Shown here: piece after piece, positions 8,471 to 17,738 of the stretch
How positions within the stretch are numbered: position 1 is the first letter of the stretch
Layout of the letters: each line of letters opens with the position of its first letter
DNA from: CAMAVH01 sp036500145
Lineage (GTDB): Bacteria > Pseudomonadota > Alphaproteobacteria > SMXQ01
DNA: 53,301 nucleotides
Reading direction: 5' to 3'
Assembly: GCA_036500145.1 (NCBI GenBank)
Contig: DASYCO010000008.1
Span: 1-53,301 of the forward strand
Position numbers and translations under genes: made by a program
Notes under the pieces: model-generated
Database searches by the model: none
What the model was told of the DNA's origin: nothing
The model's input: only the letters and a program-made list of their open reading frames with translations

Positions 8471-9196
8471 ATGAAGATCGGCGATTCGAAACCGGTGTCG
8501 CGGACCAGTTCCGCGGCGAAGCGCAGCGCGGCCGTCGAGAGCAGTGACGATGCAGCGCCGGTCGACCGACCGAACGACGTCATTTCCATCATGGGCATCC
8601 CGGAGGCGGAACTCACGCCGAAGGTCCGCACGGCCATCATGGGCTTGCTCCAGGAAGTCGACCGCCTGCGCCAGGAGCTCGAGGACGGCAAGAAGCGCGT
8701 CGCCTTCCTCGAGAAGCTCGCCGACCAGGACACGATGGTGCCGATCGCCAACCGCCGCGCCTTCGTGCGGGAGCTGTCGCGCATGATCGCCTTCGCCGAG
8801 CGCTACGGCACGCCGTCGAGCGTGCTGTTCTTCGACATCAACGGCATGAAGGTCATCAACGACAACCTCGGCCATGCGGCGGGCGACGCGGCGATCCGCC
8901 ATGTCGCCACCGTGCTGACCGGCAACGTCCGCGAGTCCGACGTGGTCGGCCGCCTCGGCGGCGACGAATTCGGCGTGCTGCTGGCCAATGCGCCCATGCA
9001 GGCGGCGGTCGACAAGGCCAATTCCCTGGCGTCCAAGATCGAGACCGTGCCGTTCGAGTGGGAAGGCCGCCACGTGCCGCTGCGCGTCGCCCACGGCGCC
9101 CATAGCTTCTCCGGCGGAGAAGACCCGGCCAAGGCGCTCGACGCCGCCGACAAGGCGATGTACGAGCGCAAGCAGAACGGCCGCGACGCCGGCTAG
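8471..9196 (+). CDS. Soluble GGDEF diguanylate cyclase with I-site
   Basis: It is predicted to make cyclic di-GMP from two GTP. The 241-residue protein has a variable N-terminus, a short coiled coil at about 55-85 that could drive dimerisation, and one GGDEF domain. The active-site loop is an intact GGDEF at residues 163-167. The RxxD product-inhibition site (RESD, 154-157) lies exactly five residues before it, so feedback control is likely. There is no transmembrane segment or recognisable sensor domain. I chose the ATG at 8471 because upstream in-frame sequence to 8306 looks non-coding. The target process is unknown; the nearby glucan synthase is one candidate by proximity only. Confidence 0.92.
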   Translation: MKIGDSKPVSRTSSAAKRSAAVESSDDAAPVDRPNDVISIMGIPEAELTPKVRTAIMGLLQEVDRLRQELEDGKKRVAFLEKLADQDTMVPIANRRAFVRELSRMIAFAERYGTPSSVLFFDINGMKVINDNLGHAAGDAAIRHVATVLTGNVRESDVVGRLGGDEFGVLLANAPMQAAVDKANSLASKIETVPFEWEGRHVPLRVAHGAHSFSGGEDPAKALDAADKAMYERKQNGRDAG

Positions 9197-9261
9197 GCCC
9201 GCGCGGACGCCCTCAGGGCTTCAACGATATTCAGGCGACGACGTCGGCGGCTGCGCCGCCG

Positions 9262-9474
9262 TCAGGCGATGATGTCTGGCAGCAGCTCGCTTTCGAGCTT
9301 CTGCATCAGGTCGCGCAGCACCAGCTTGCGCTTCTTCAGCCGTTGCACGCGGAGCTGGTCGAACGGCGCCTGGTCGACGACCCGGGCGATCACGTCGTCC
9401 AAGTCGCGATGCTCGGCTCGAAGGTCTTCGAGCTTCTTGCGTAGGCCATCGCGGTCGCTGGGTGCCATGTTCAT
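9262..9474 (-). CDS. DUF465 (YdcH-family) small coiled-coil protein
   Basis: This 70-residue charged helical protein matches the YdcH/DUF465 family: an N-terminal Asp/Leu-rich helix, the DDVIARV segment, then LKKRKLVLRDLMQKLE. Function is unknown in the family. The ATG could be at 9474 or two codons in at 9468. It converges with the diguanylate cyclase gene, separated by 65 bases that hold a small GC hairpin. A second DUF465 gene lies at 11551. Confidence 0.85.
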   Translation of the reverse strand: MNMAPSDRDGLRKKLEDLRAEHRDLDDVIARVVDQAPFDQLRVQRLKKRKLVLRDLMQKLESELLPDIIA

Positions 9475-9699
9475 CGTCGCCGCGAGCCTAGCAGAGTTTC
9501 ACGACGCTTTCGAGACTGCAGCGTCGCCGGGCCGCGCCGTCCGGCGCCATAGGGGCGGGATCACATCGACGTGGGGGCGTCGCCCATCGGGACACGCGGG
9601 TGGACGCGCGCGGCCCGATCCGCCATTCTAGGCGTCGTTGCAAATCATTCCCAACTGGTCCTGTCCCCCCATGGCCCTGCTTCCCGTTACGCTCATCCC

Positions 9700-10782
9700 A
9701 TGACCCGCATCGGCATCCTGACGAGCGGCGGCGACTGCGCCGGCCTGAACGCGGTGATCCGCGCCGCGGTGGTCCACGCCGTGCATACCTATGGCTGGGA
9801 GGTCGTCGGCCTCCGCCAGGGCACCCTCGGCCTGCTGAAGCGCCCGGTCGACACCATGCATCTCGACGTCGGCATGTTCGCCGGCTCGATCCTGCGCGAG
9901 AGCGGCACGATGCTGGGCACCACCAACACCGGCGACCCCTTCGCCTTCCCGATGCCGGACGGCAGCAAGAAGGACCGCTCCGAGGAAGTGATCGAGGGCT
10001 ACCGCATGCTCGGCCTGTCGGGCCTGATCGTCATCGGCGGCGACGGTTCCTTCCGCATCATGAACAGGCTCGCCCGGCAGGGGAACATCCCGCTGGTCGG
10101 CGTGCCCAAGACGATCGACAACGACCTCGAGCGCACCGAGAACTCCGTCGGCTTCATCACCGCCGTCAATGTCGCGACCGAGGCGCTCGACCGCCTGCAG
10201 CCGACGGCGGCGAGCCACAACCGCGTCATGATCCTCGAAGTGATGGGCCGCGACGCCGGCCACATCGCGCTCGCCAGCGGCATCGCCGGCGGCGCCGACA
10301 TCATCCTGCTGCCGGAGATTCCCTGGCGGCTCGACACGCTGGTCGCCAAGATCAAGCGCGTGCGCGAGGATGAGCGCCGCAATTTCGCGCTCGTCGTCGT
10401 CGCCGAAGGCGTCAAGACGCCGGACGGCCGCGCCGTCACGCAGCAGGACGGCGAGGGCAAGGTGCGCTACGGCGGCATCGGGCACTATCTCGGCGAGCGG
10501 CTGAGCGAGGCGGCCAAGGCGGAGACGCGCGTCACCGTGCTCGGACATGTCCAGCGCGGCGGCAGCCCGGCGACGACGGACCGCGTGCTCGGCTCCGCCT
10601 TCGGCGTCGCCGCCGTCGACCTGCTGGCCGCCGGCAAGTATGGTCGCATGGTCACCTGGCAGAACCGCCATGTGGTCGACGTGCCGATCGAAGACACCAT
10701 TTCCGGCCATGGCGGCGTCAACGTCGACGGCGACCTGGTGCGTACCGCCCGCGGTCTGGGCATCTGTCTGGGAGACGCTTGA
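9700..10782 (+). CDS. pfkA: 6-phosphofructokinase, mixed-signature (group III-like)
   Basis: The enzyme phosphorylates fructose 6-phosphate to the 1,6-bisphosphate. The 360-residue product has the GILTSGGDCAGLNAV start, GGDGS at 113-117, the catalytic PKTIDND at 136-142 and the MGRDAGHIA and GHVQRGG motifs. Gly116 (E. coli 104) is the ATP-type residue, but Lys137 (E. coli 124) is the pyrophosphate-type residue, so the phosphoryl donor is not settled by sequence. Start ATG 9700 is chosen because homology begins there; upstream in-frame codons to 9571 look non-coding. No strong ribosome site is visible. The next gene follows after 27 bases. Confidence 0.95.
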   Translation: MTRIGILTSGGDCAGLNAVIRAAVVHAVHTYGWEVVGLRQGTLGLLKRPVDTMHLDVGMFAGSILRESGTMLGTTNTGDPFAFPMPDGSKKDRSEEVIEGYRMLGLSGLIVIGGDGSFRIMNRLARQGNIPLVGVPKTIDNDLERTENSVGFITAVNVATEALDRLQPTAASHNRVMILEVMGRDAGHIALASGIAGGADIILLPEIPWRLDTLVAKIKRVREDERRNFALVVVAEGVKTPDGRAVTQQDGEGKVRYGGIGHYLGERLSEAAKAETRVTVLGHVQRGGSPATTDRVLGSAFGVAAVDLLAAGKYGRMVTWQNRHVVDVPIEDTISGHGGVNVDGDLVRTARGLGICLGDA

Positions 10783-10809
10783 AGCCGTCGCTTCGAGCGG
10801 AGCAGTTTC

Positions 10810-11376
10810 ATGGAATTTCCGCAGCATCCCTTCTGGGACTTCGCGCTCGACGTCTACCGTCGTCCCGGCGTCAGCGACGCCTGCCTGCGCCTGCAGGAGC
10901 CTTATCACCTCGACGTCAACCTGCTGCTGTTCTGCGGCTGGGTCGGCGCCTTCGGCCAGGGCCGGCTGTCGGACGACGAGATCGCGCGCTGCCGCGACGC
11001 CGTCGCCGCCTGGCACGACAACGTGGTGCGCTCCTTGCGCGCCGTGCGCCGCATCCTGAAGGGCGGCATCGAGCTGCCGGCGGAGCTGCAGCCCTTGAGC
11101 GACGAGCTGCGCAAGCAGCTGCAGGCGCGCGAGATCGACGCCGAGCATATGGAGCAGCTGATCCTCGTCGGCATCGTGCAGCGCGTGCCGAACGACCATC
11201 AGCCGCCCGCCGCCAGGCTCGCCGACGCCGCCGCGAACATGGTGGACTACGCGGTGCTTCTCGAGGCCAAGCTCGACGAGGCGGACCGTACGGAATTGTC
11301 GGCCATTTTAGCCGCCATGTTTCCCGCCGCGTCGGGCGCCGTGGCGCGCCAGGCCGTCGACGCCGCCGCGCCCTGA
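10810..11376 (+). CDS. TIGR02444-family protein of unknown function
   Basis: The 188-residue product matches the TIGR02444 (DUF2390) family. It has the HPFWDFALDVYRRPGVSDACLRLQ opening, an LLLFCGWVG segment and a long helical remainder. The opening suggests a soluble helical protein. No catalytic motif is recognised. The GGAG before the ATG has normal spacing. Its position 27 bases after pfkA implies co-transcription, though a functional link is not known. The last ~15 residues are Ala-rich. Confidence 0.8.
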   Translation: MEFPQHPFWDFALDVYRRPGVSDACLRLQEPYHLDVNLLLFCGWVGAFGQGRLSDDEIARCRDAVAAWHDNVVRSLRAVRRILKGGIELPAELQPLSDELRKQLQAREIDAEHMEQLILVGIVQRVPNDHQPPAARLADAAANMVDYAVLLEAKLDEADRTELSAILAAMFPAASGAVARQAVDAAAP

Positions 11377-11550
11377 CGGAATCGTCAATCGAATCAGCAG
11401 CAGCAGGCGTTAAAACTTCGCGAAGACAATTTTCCTGCGCGCAAAAATGAATCCGCGCGGCGGCGCTCTCGCCTGTTGCCATCGTCCGGCAGAGGGCTAA
11501 GATTATTTGACTGACGTTCTCAAGTTTCTTGCGAAAAAGGAGAACATTAT

Positions 11551-11721
11551 ATGGCAGTCGAGCAACGTATCGAGACGCTGAAAGCCAGTCACGCTTCCAT
11601 CGAGGCCGCGATCCATTCCGAACGCAGCCGCCCGCATCCGGACGACGTCCGCGTCCATGGCCTTAAGCGGGAAAAACTCCGCATCAAAGACGAAATCAGC
11701 CGACTTAGGCCATCCGACTAG
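11551..11721 (+). CDS. DUF465 small protein, 56 residues
   Basis: A short frame begins at ATG 11551 with an AAGGAGA ribosome site 7-8 bases ahead. It encodes a 56-residue charged helix: MAVEQRIETLK at the start, a HPDDVRVHGLKREKL centre and KDEISRL at the end. This is the compact form of the DUF465 family, whose typical members read RIExLxxRHxxLExxI...RPxPDxxRxxxLKxxKLxxKDEIxRL. The match to that pattern across the whole length makes it a convincing gene despite its size. Function is unknown. It follows a 174-base AT-richer spacer that probably carries its own promoter. Confidence 0.85.
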   Translation: MAVEQRIETLKASHASIEAAIHSERSRPHPDDVRVHGLKREKLRIKDEISRLRPSD

Positions 11722-11869
11722 GTCCGTACGACCAGGCAGGGGCCGTCCGACCAGCGCGTCGGACGAAAGCTGAACCGAACGTCAGGACACCCGCGCCGCC
11801 ACGGCGCGCGCCTCTCCCTGCGCGGGATGCGGCGCGCGCCGTCTGCGCACGAGAATCTTCGCGCGCAAA

Positions 11870-11901
11870 GAAAACGGGCCGCTCCTGTGGGAGCGGCCCG
11901 T
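11870..11901 (-). terminator. Rho-independent terminator of trcR
   Basis: An ACGGGCCGCTCC / GGAGCGGCCCGT stem (from 11874 to 11901) reads on the minus strand into TTTTCTTTG. It is 29 bases past the trcR stop. Confidence 0.85.
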
Positions 11902-11929
11902 CTTGTCATGAAGGTCTGGCGGCGAAGTC

Positions 11930-12619
11930 TTAGTTCGTCGTCTCGACCGAATCCGAATCGGAAGCGGCGCTGGTCTCGTCGTCCGCCTCGTCCAGGTCGT
12001 CCTCAAGGTCGTCGGCCGGCGTTTCCGCCACCTGGTCCTCGGTCGTGCCATCGGCGGTCTTGCGCTCGGCCCGCGCCTTGCGCGCTTCGGCCCGCGCCTT
12101 GATGCGGCGGGCGCGCTGCACGGCGCCGTGCAGCTCTTCCAGGCTGCACATGCCGAGATCGACCGGATCGCGCGGCTTGATGGCCGCGGCCTTCCAGTGC
12201 GTCTTGCTGCGCACGGCGTTGAGCGTCGCCTTGGTCGTGCCGACGAGCTTGCAGATCTGCGCGTCGGTCAATTCCGGGTACTGGCGGAGCAGCCAGGCGA
12301 TGGCGTCGGGGCGCTCCTGGCGCTTGGACACCGGCGTGTAACGCGGGCCCTTCGACTTGCTCTTCGGCAGCGATTCGGGCTGCGGCGCCATCTTCAGGCG
12401 CGCCTTCGGATCGGCGACGACGCGGTCGATCTCTTCGCGCGTGAGCTGCGCGTTGACGATGGGGTCGAGGCCGACGATGCCGGTCGCGACTTCGCCATCG
12501 GCGATCGCCTGCACCTCAAGCATATGCATGCCGCAGAAATCAGCGATCTGGTCGAAGGTCAGGGCAGTGTTCTCGACCAACCAGACGGCTGTGGCCTTGG
12601 GCATCAGCGGGAGAGCCAT
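11930..12619 (-). CDS. trcR: Cell-cycle transcriptional regulator, TrcR/DUF1013 family
   Basis: The 229-residue protein belongs to DUF1013, an alphaproteobacterial family described as the essential RNA-polymerase-associated regulator TrcR in Caulobacter. Two helix-turn-helix-like units are visible: residues ~16-45 (ENTALTFDQIADFCGMH) and ~115-150 (YPELTDAQICKLVGTTKATL). The middle carries a basic KSKSKGPRYTPVSKRQERPD stretch. After residue ~175 come a basic helix and a strongly acidic Asp/Glu/Ser/Thr tail of ~45 residues. The family is normally highly conserved and single-copy, and this copy looks intact. It is read divergently from the DUF1192 gene. The sequence gives the family; essentiality here is inference. 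Confidence 0.92.
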   Translation of the reverse strand: MALPLMPKATAVWLVENTALTFDQIADFCGMHMLEVQAIADGEVATGIVGLDPIVNAQLTREEIDRVVADPKARLKMAPQPESLPKSKSKGPRYTPVSKRQERPDAIAWLLRQYPELTDAQICKLVGTTKATLNAVRSKTHWKAAAIKPRDPVDLGMCSLEELHGAVQRARRIKARAEARKARAERKTADGTTEDQVAETPADDLEDDLDEADDETSAASDSDSVETTN

Positions 12620-12807
12620 GCAAACTCCTTAACGTCGTCGAACGTGGCCGGGGAGGGGGGATCCTTCCGCGCCGGCACCCGTCTGACGGGAAATTTTATG
12701 AGCCACAGATATAATGCCTGGCGGGGCAGCATGAAAGGCGGCTATGCAATAATCAAATAACGCATTGGATTTGTTATATAAACAAGTTTTTTACAAGGAG
12801 GGCGACG

Positions 12808-13011
12808 ATGGCGAGGGACGATGATGAGGAGCGGGTGCCGCCGGCCGCGACGCGCTGGATCGAGCCGCGCCCCCTGGAAACCCTCTCGGTGGCCGAACTG
12901 GAAGCCTATGTCCTTGCCCTAAAGGCCGAAATCGCCCGTGCGGAGGCCGCCGCGGCCGCCAAGCGCGAGCATCGGGCTGGAATCGAGGCCTTGTTCGGCA
13001 AGAAGAGCTGA
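12808..13011 (+). CDS. DUF1192-family small protein
   Basis: This 67-residue protein has an acidic start, a WIEPRPLETLSVAELEAYV core and a coiled-coil helix (LKAEIARAEAAAAAKREHRA), ending FGKKS. This is the DUF1192 pattern found across Alphaproteobacteria. Function is unknown. A strong AAGGAGG ribosome site lies 9 bases ahead. The 188-base region separating it from trcR is AT-rich near 12750-12795 and likely contains promoters for both directions. Confidence 0.87.
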   Translation: MARDDDEERVPPAATRWIEPRPLETLSVAELEAYVLALKAEIARAEAAAAAKREHRAGIEALFGKKS

Positions 13012-13425
13012 TACCGGCGGATTTTTGCCGATATCGGCTGGAAAAGGCTGGTTCGGGGCCATTAGGCGGCCTCCATGGCATCCGCCCTGAGGCGATTTTT
13101 TGATCTCTGCTGCCGAAGATTAAGCCGGACGCTTCGGCGGGATTTGTCGTTGAGAATCAATATTTTGAAACAGTGTTACGAAATTTTTGTAATTCCGCTT
13201 GATCGATTTCACGGCAGGTATAAATTTCTACCCAGAGCTTTTCGCGCTCGTCGGTAGACGCGGCAAGTTTAACAGGCAGGCACCACGAAAAAACGAGCCG
13301 CCCCCGGGGTTTTCCCTGGCAGGGCGGCTCACTCATTCTGGGTCGTCTATATTTTATCAGACTGCCGTTTCGAGAATCGAAGCGCCCCGGTCCCGCCGGG
13401 GCGGCTTCCTCGTTTCTGGCCGCGA
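13012..13425. other. Gene-free convergent region with two hairpins and possible small RNA
   Basis: This region of 414 bases separates DUF1192 (plus) from hsp20 (minus). It holds a GC-rich hairpin at about 13377-13408 without a T run, just after the hsp20 stop. A strong minus-strand terminator follows at 13288-13330. Between them is an AT-rich block (13346-13360) that could be a minus-strand -10 region. The stretch at 13150-13220 is AT-rich. An open minus-strand frame through 13157-13345 has no family resemblance and is not called. Confidence 0.5.
13288..13330 (-). terminator. Strong minus-strand terminator downstream of hsp20
   Basis: A GAGCCGCCC / GGGCGGCTC stem (13295-13303 with 13322-13330), with an inner CCAGGG/CCCCGG pairing, reads on the minus strand into GTTTTTTCG. 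It may end the hsp20 transcript about 95 bases past its stop, or end a short independent RNA. Confidence 0.8.
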
Positions 13426-13896
13426 TCAGGCGGCGGCCTTGCTGTCGATCGCCGGCGCGGCCTTCTCGCCCGCCGCGATCTCGACGCGGCGCGGCTTCGC
13501 CTGCTCCGGAATCTCGCGCTTCAGGTCGATGTGCAGCAGGCCGTTCACGAGGTCGGCGCCGCCCACCTTCACGTTGTCCGCCAGCTCGAAGGTGTGGCGG
13601 AAGGCGCGGCCCGCGATGCCGCGATAGAGGTACTGGCTGCTCTCTTCGGCCTGGCGCGCCGCGTCGGCGAGCTTGCCGGAGACGATGAGCTTGTTCTCCT
13701 GCACGGTGACGTCGAGCTCGGAGCGATCGAAGCCCGCGACCGCGAGGGTGATGCGGTACTGGTCTTCGCCGGTCTTCTCGATGTTGTAAGGCGGGTAGGC
13801 GGCCTCGGTCTTGGCGAGGTTGCTTTCCATCAGGCGCGACAGGCGGTCGAAGCCGACGGTGGAGCGGAACAGCGGAGAAAAGTCGAAATTGACCAT
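13426..13896 (-). CDS. hsp20: Small heat shock protein, Hsp20/IbpA type
   Basis: This ATP-independent holdase binds unfolding proteins and keeps them refoldable. The 156-residue product opens MVNFDFSPLFRSTVGFDRL, the IbpA-type N-terminus. It contains the alpha-crystallin domain (about 35-130) with the GIAGRAFRHTFELAD segment and NGLLHIDLKREIPE, whose IPE lies in the usual beta-strand exit. The C-terminus is Ala/Lys-rich. I place the start at 13896 because GGAGGA lies 8 bases ahead. The in-frame ATG at 13911 would place the Shine-Dalgarno inside the coding region. The leader looks like a ROSE thermometer, so heat induction at translation is likely. Confidence 0.95.
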   Translation of the reverse strand: MVNFDFSPLFRSTVGFDRLSRLMESNLAKTEAAYPPYNIEKTGEDQYRITLAVAGFDRSELDVTVQENKLIVSGKLADAARQAEESSQYLYRGIAGRAFRHTFELADNVKVGGADLVNGLLHIDLKREIPEQAKPRRVEIAAGEKAAPAIDSKAAA

Positions 13897-13971
13897 GTGA
13901 ATATCCTCCATGAGCGATATGCGGCCCGCATCCCGAAGGGATGCAAGGCTTGGTCTGCGCGCTGAAAGCGC
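13897..13971 (-). promoter_or_regulatory. ROSE-like RNA thermometer in hsp20 leader
   Basis: On the minus strand, bases 13920-13901 read AUAUCGCUCAUGGAGGAUAU, which folds onto itself. AUAU pairs with AUAU, and the UCGCU box pairs with the GGAGGA ribosome site with one unpaired G, the signature of ROSE elements (UYGCU opposite the Shine-Dalgarno). Two further hairpins lie upstream: GCAUCCC/GGGAUGC at 13944-13928 and GCGCU/AGCGC at 13971-13959. ROSE elements are known to melt on heating and to control small heat shock genes in rhizobia and other Proteobacteria. Confidence 0.8.
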
Positions 13972-14116
13972 TATGTCGGGCACACCCGAAGGGTCGCGCC
14001 CGGTTGAGCGGCCGGCCCCGTCTGGGCGCCGGCACTCCGGTGATTTGGGAAGGGGCGGTGGACGGTCAAGACGCCCGCCGCAAATTTTTTGGCCCGCATT
14101 TTCTTTGCCCAAAGCG

Positions 14117-14148
14117 AAACGGCCGGTTCCTGAGGGAACCGGCCGTTT
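14117..14148 (-). terminator. Hairpin terminator of rpmE
   Basis: A perfect 14-base-pair stem (14117-14130 with 14135-14148) carries AAA and TTT at its ends. On the minus strand it is followed by TTTCGCTTTG and lies about 42 bases after the rpmE stop. Confidence 0.75.
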
Positions 14149-14189
14149 GAACGCCGAAGGCTGGGCAGCCGCGCGACGCGCGGATGCGG

Positions 14190-14417
14190 CTACTCTTTCT
14201 TGAGGCCGATGCCCGAGAACTTCTTGTTGAACTTGGCGAGCTGGCCGCCCGTGTCGAGCAGGCGATGGACGCCCGTCCAGACCGGATGCGACTTCGAGTC
14301 GATCTCGAGCTTCACCGTCTCGCCGGGTTTCCCCATGGTCGAGCGCGTCTTGTAGGTGGTGCCGTCGGTCATCACGACGTTGATCTCGTGATAGTCCGGA
14401 TGGGTTTCGGTCTTCAT
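14190..14417 (-). CDS. rpmE: 50S ribosomal protein L31, zinc-free form
   Basis: L31 bridges the two ribosomal subunits. The 75-residue product starts MKTETHPDYHEINVVMTDG and ends with the KFNKKFSG motif. It has no cysteine at all, so it lacks the CxxC zinc ribbon of the E. coli RpmE type. Alphaproteobacterial L31 is commonly of this cysteine-free type. ATG 14417 is chosen over 14432 because homology begins there and GGAG lies about 9 bases ahead. The gene is divergent from an ABC exporter gene. Confidence 0.95.
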   Translation of the reverse strand: MKTETHPDYHEINVVMTDGTTYKTRSTMGKPGETVKLEIDSKSHPVWTGVHRLLDTGGQLAKFNKKFSGIGLKKE

Positions 14418-14686
14418 GGCAAAGCTCCGCAAATGAGGCGGTCCTTATAGCCAAGGGGGGAGGCAAAGGCAAGGTAAAGCCCGCATGTCGCCCCGAGCGC
14501 CCGGCGGGGGCGGCAAAAAGGCTGGCCAAAACCTCTCTTATTGCGCAAACCCCTCAAAGACTTGATCTTTTCCGTGACACGCGGTCCTGGCGCCGCCGCC
14601 TGGGCGCGAGTAATCTCACGCCGCTTTTCCGGGCCCGCCCTCGGGGCCCGCTTTCCACGCCCGCTTCCACGGATGGCCCCGCCCAG

Positions 14687-16510
<1,824 letters not shown>

Positions 16511-16552
16511 GCCATCAGAGATTAGATTGAGCGCTGGCCGGGCGTTCGCTCG

Positions 16553-17716
16553 CTAGCGCTGGTCCAGCTTCAGTTCGATGCGGCGGTTGCGCGCGCGCAG
16601 GCTCGGCGAATCGCCGGCCTCCAGCGGCTGGAATTCGCCGAAGCCGGCCGCTGCCAGGCGCTCGGGCGGGATGCCCTGGTCGATCAGCAGCTTCACCACC
16701 GAGGTGGCGCGCGCCGTCGACAGCTCCCAGTTCGAGGGATACTGCGCCGTGGCGATGGGGATCGTGTCGGTGTGCCCGTCGACGCGCAGGATCCAGTTGA
16801 TGTTGCCGGGAATCTCGGCGGCGATCTGGCGCAGCGTCTCGGCGAGCCGCACGATCTGGTCGCGGCCCTGCGGCGTCAGGTCGGCCGAGCCCGACGGGAA
16901 CAGCACTTCCGACTGGAACACGAAGCGGTCGCCGACGACGCGGATGTCGGGCCGGTTGCCGAGCACCTCGCGCAGGCGGCCGAAGAACTCCGAGCGGTAG
17001 CGCGCCAGCTCCTCGACCTTGCCGGCGAGCGCCAGGTTGAGGCGCTTGCCGAGATCGACGATCTGCACGCCCTGCTCCTTGGCCTTGGCCTCGGAGACGT
17101 TCAGCGCCTCCTCGATGCGCGCCATCTGCTGGCGCAGCGCGGCGATCTGGTCGTTGAGCAGCTGCACCTGGGCCTGCGCGGCCACGAGGTCGGCGCTCGC
17201 CTTCTCGGTCTGGCCGGTCTTGGTGGCGAGGTCGCCGGCGAGCTTCTCGCGCTCGGCCTTGAGGGCCTCGACCTGGCGCTGCAGCGAGGCGATGTCGGCC
17301 ATGCGCGCCTCCACCGTGGCGCGGTCGGCCTCGATGGTCTGGAAGGCGTCGGCCAGCTCCTTGGCCAGGCGGTCGGATTCGTCGGCCTTGCCGGTCGCTT
17401 CCGACAGGCGCGCGGCGAGCTGGTCGCGCTCGGCGGTCGAGCTTTCGAGCTGGCTGGAGAGCTGCGTCAGCGACAGGCGCAGGTCGGCGCTCGCCTGCTT
17501 CTCCAGCGCCAGCAGCTCGGAGAGCTGGCTGACCTGGCTCTGCAGGCGCGCCAGCGACTGGTCGCGGCTCGACAGAAGGTCGCTCAGGGAAAACTGGCCG
17601 ACGACGAAGACGGTCAGCACGAACATGATGACCATCAGCAGGGTGGCGAGCGCGTCGACGAAGCCCGGCCAGATGTCCGGTCCCGTGCTGCGGCGGCTGC
17701 GGCTGGAGAGGGCCAT
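16553..17716 (-). CDS. MotB/OmpA-like peptidoglycan-binding stator protein
   Basis: This 387-residue protein has a MotB-like plan. A short basic N-terminus precedes one membrane helix at about 22-45, which begins with WPGFVDALATLL. Asp21 sits where MotB and TolR carry the ion-binding Asp. A ~190-residue periplasmic coiled coil (50-240) follows, then an OmpA/MotB C-terminal domain (about 255-387). That domain keeps DGHTD and NWELSTARA, the residues that hold diaminopimelate of peptidoglycan. It is 22 bases downstream of the MotA/TolQ-like gene, so the two likely form an ion-driven complex. No flagellar genes are nearby. The complex's role is unknown. Confidence 0.85.
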   Translation of the reverse strand: MALSSRSRRSTGPDIWPGFVDALATLLMVIMFVLTVFVVGQFSLSDLLSSRDQSLARLQSQVSQLSELLALEKQASADLRLSLTQLSSQLESSTAERDQLAARLSEATGKADESDRLAKELADAFQTIEADRATVEARMADIASLQRQVEALKAEREKLAGDLATKTGQTEKASADLVAAQAQVQLLNDQIAALRQQMARIEEALNVSEAKAKEQGVQIVDLGKRLNLALAGKVEELARYRSEFFGRLREVLGNRPDIRVVGDRFVFQSEVLFPSGSADLTPQGRDQIVRLAETLRQIAAEIPGNINWILRVDGHTDTIPIATAQYPSNWELSTARATSVVKLLIDQGIPPERLAAAGFGEFQPLEAGDSPSLRARNRRIELKLDQR

Positions 17717-17738
17717 GGCTATCGCGGTCCGCTAGGGT

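Noticed and set aside
13157..13345. Minus-strand frame ending at 13157 with a plausible-looking helical C-terminus
   Set aside because: A strong terminator hairpin lies inside it and there is no convincing start or family match.
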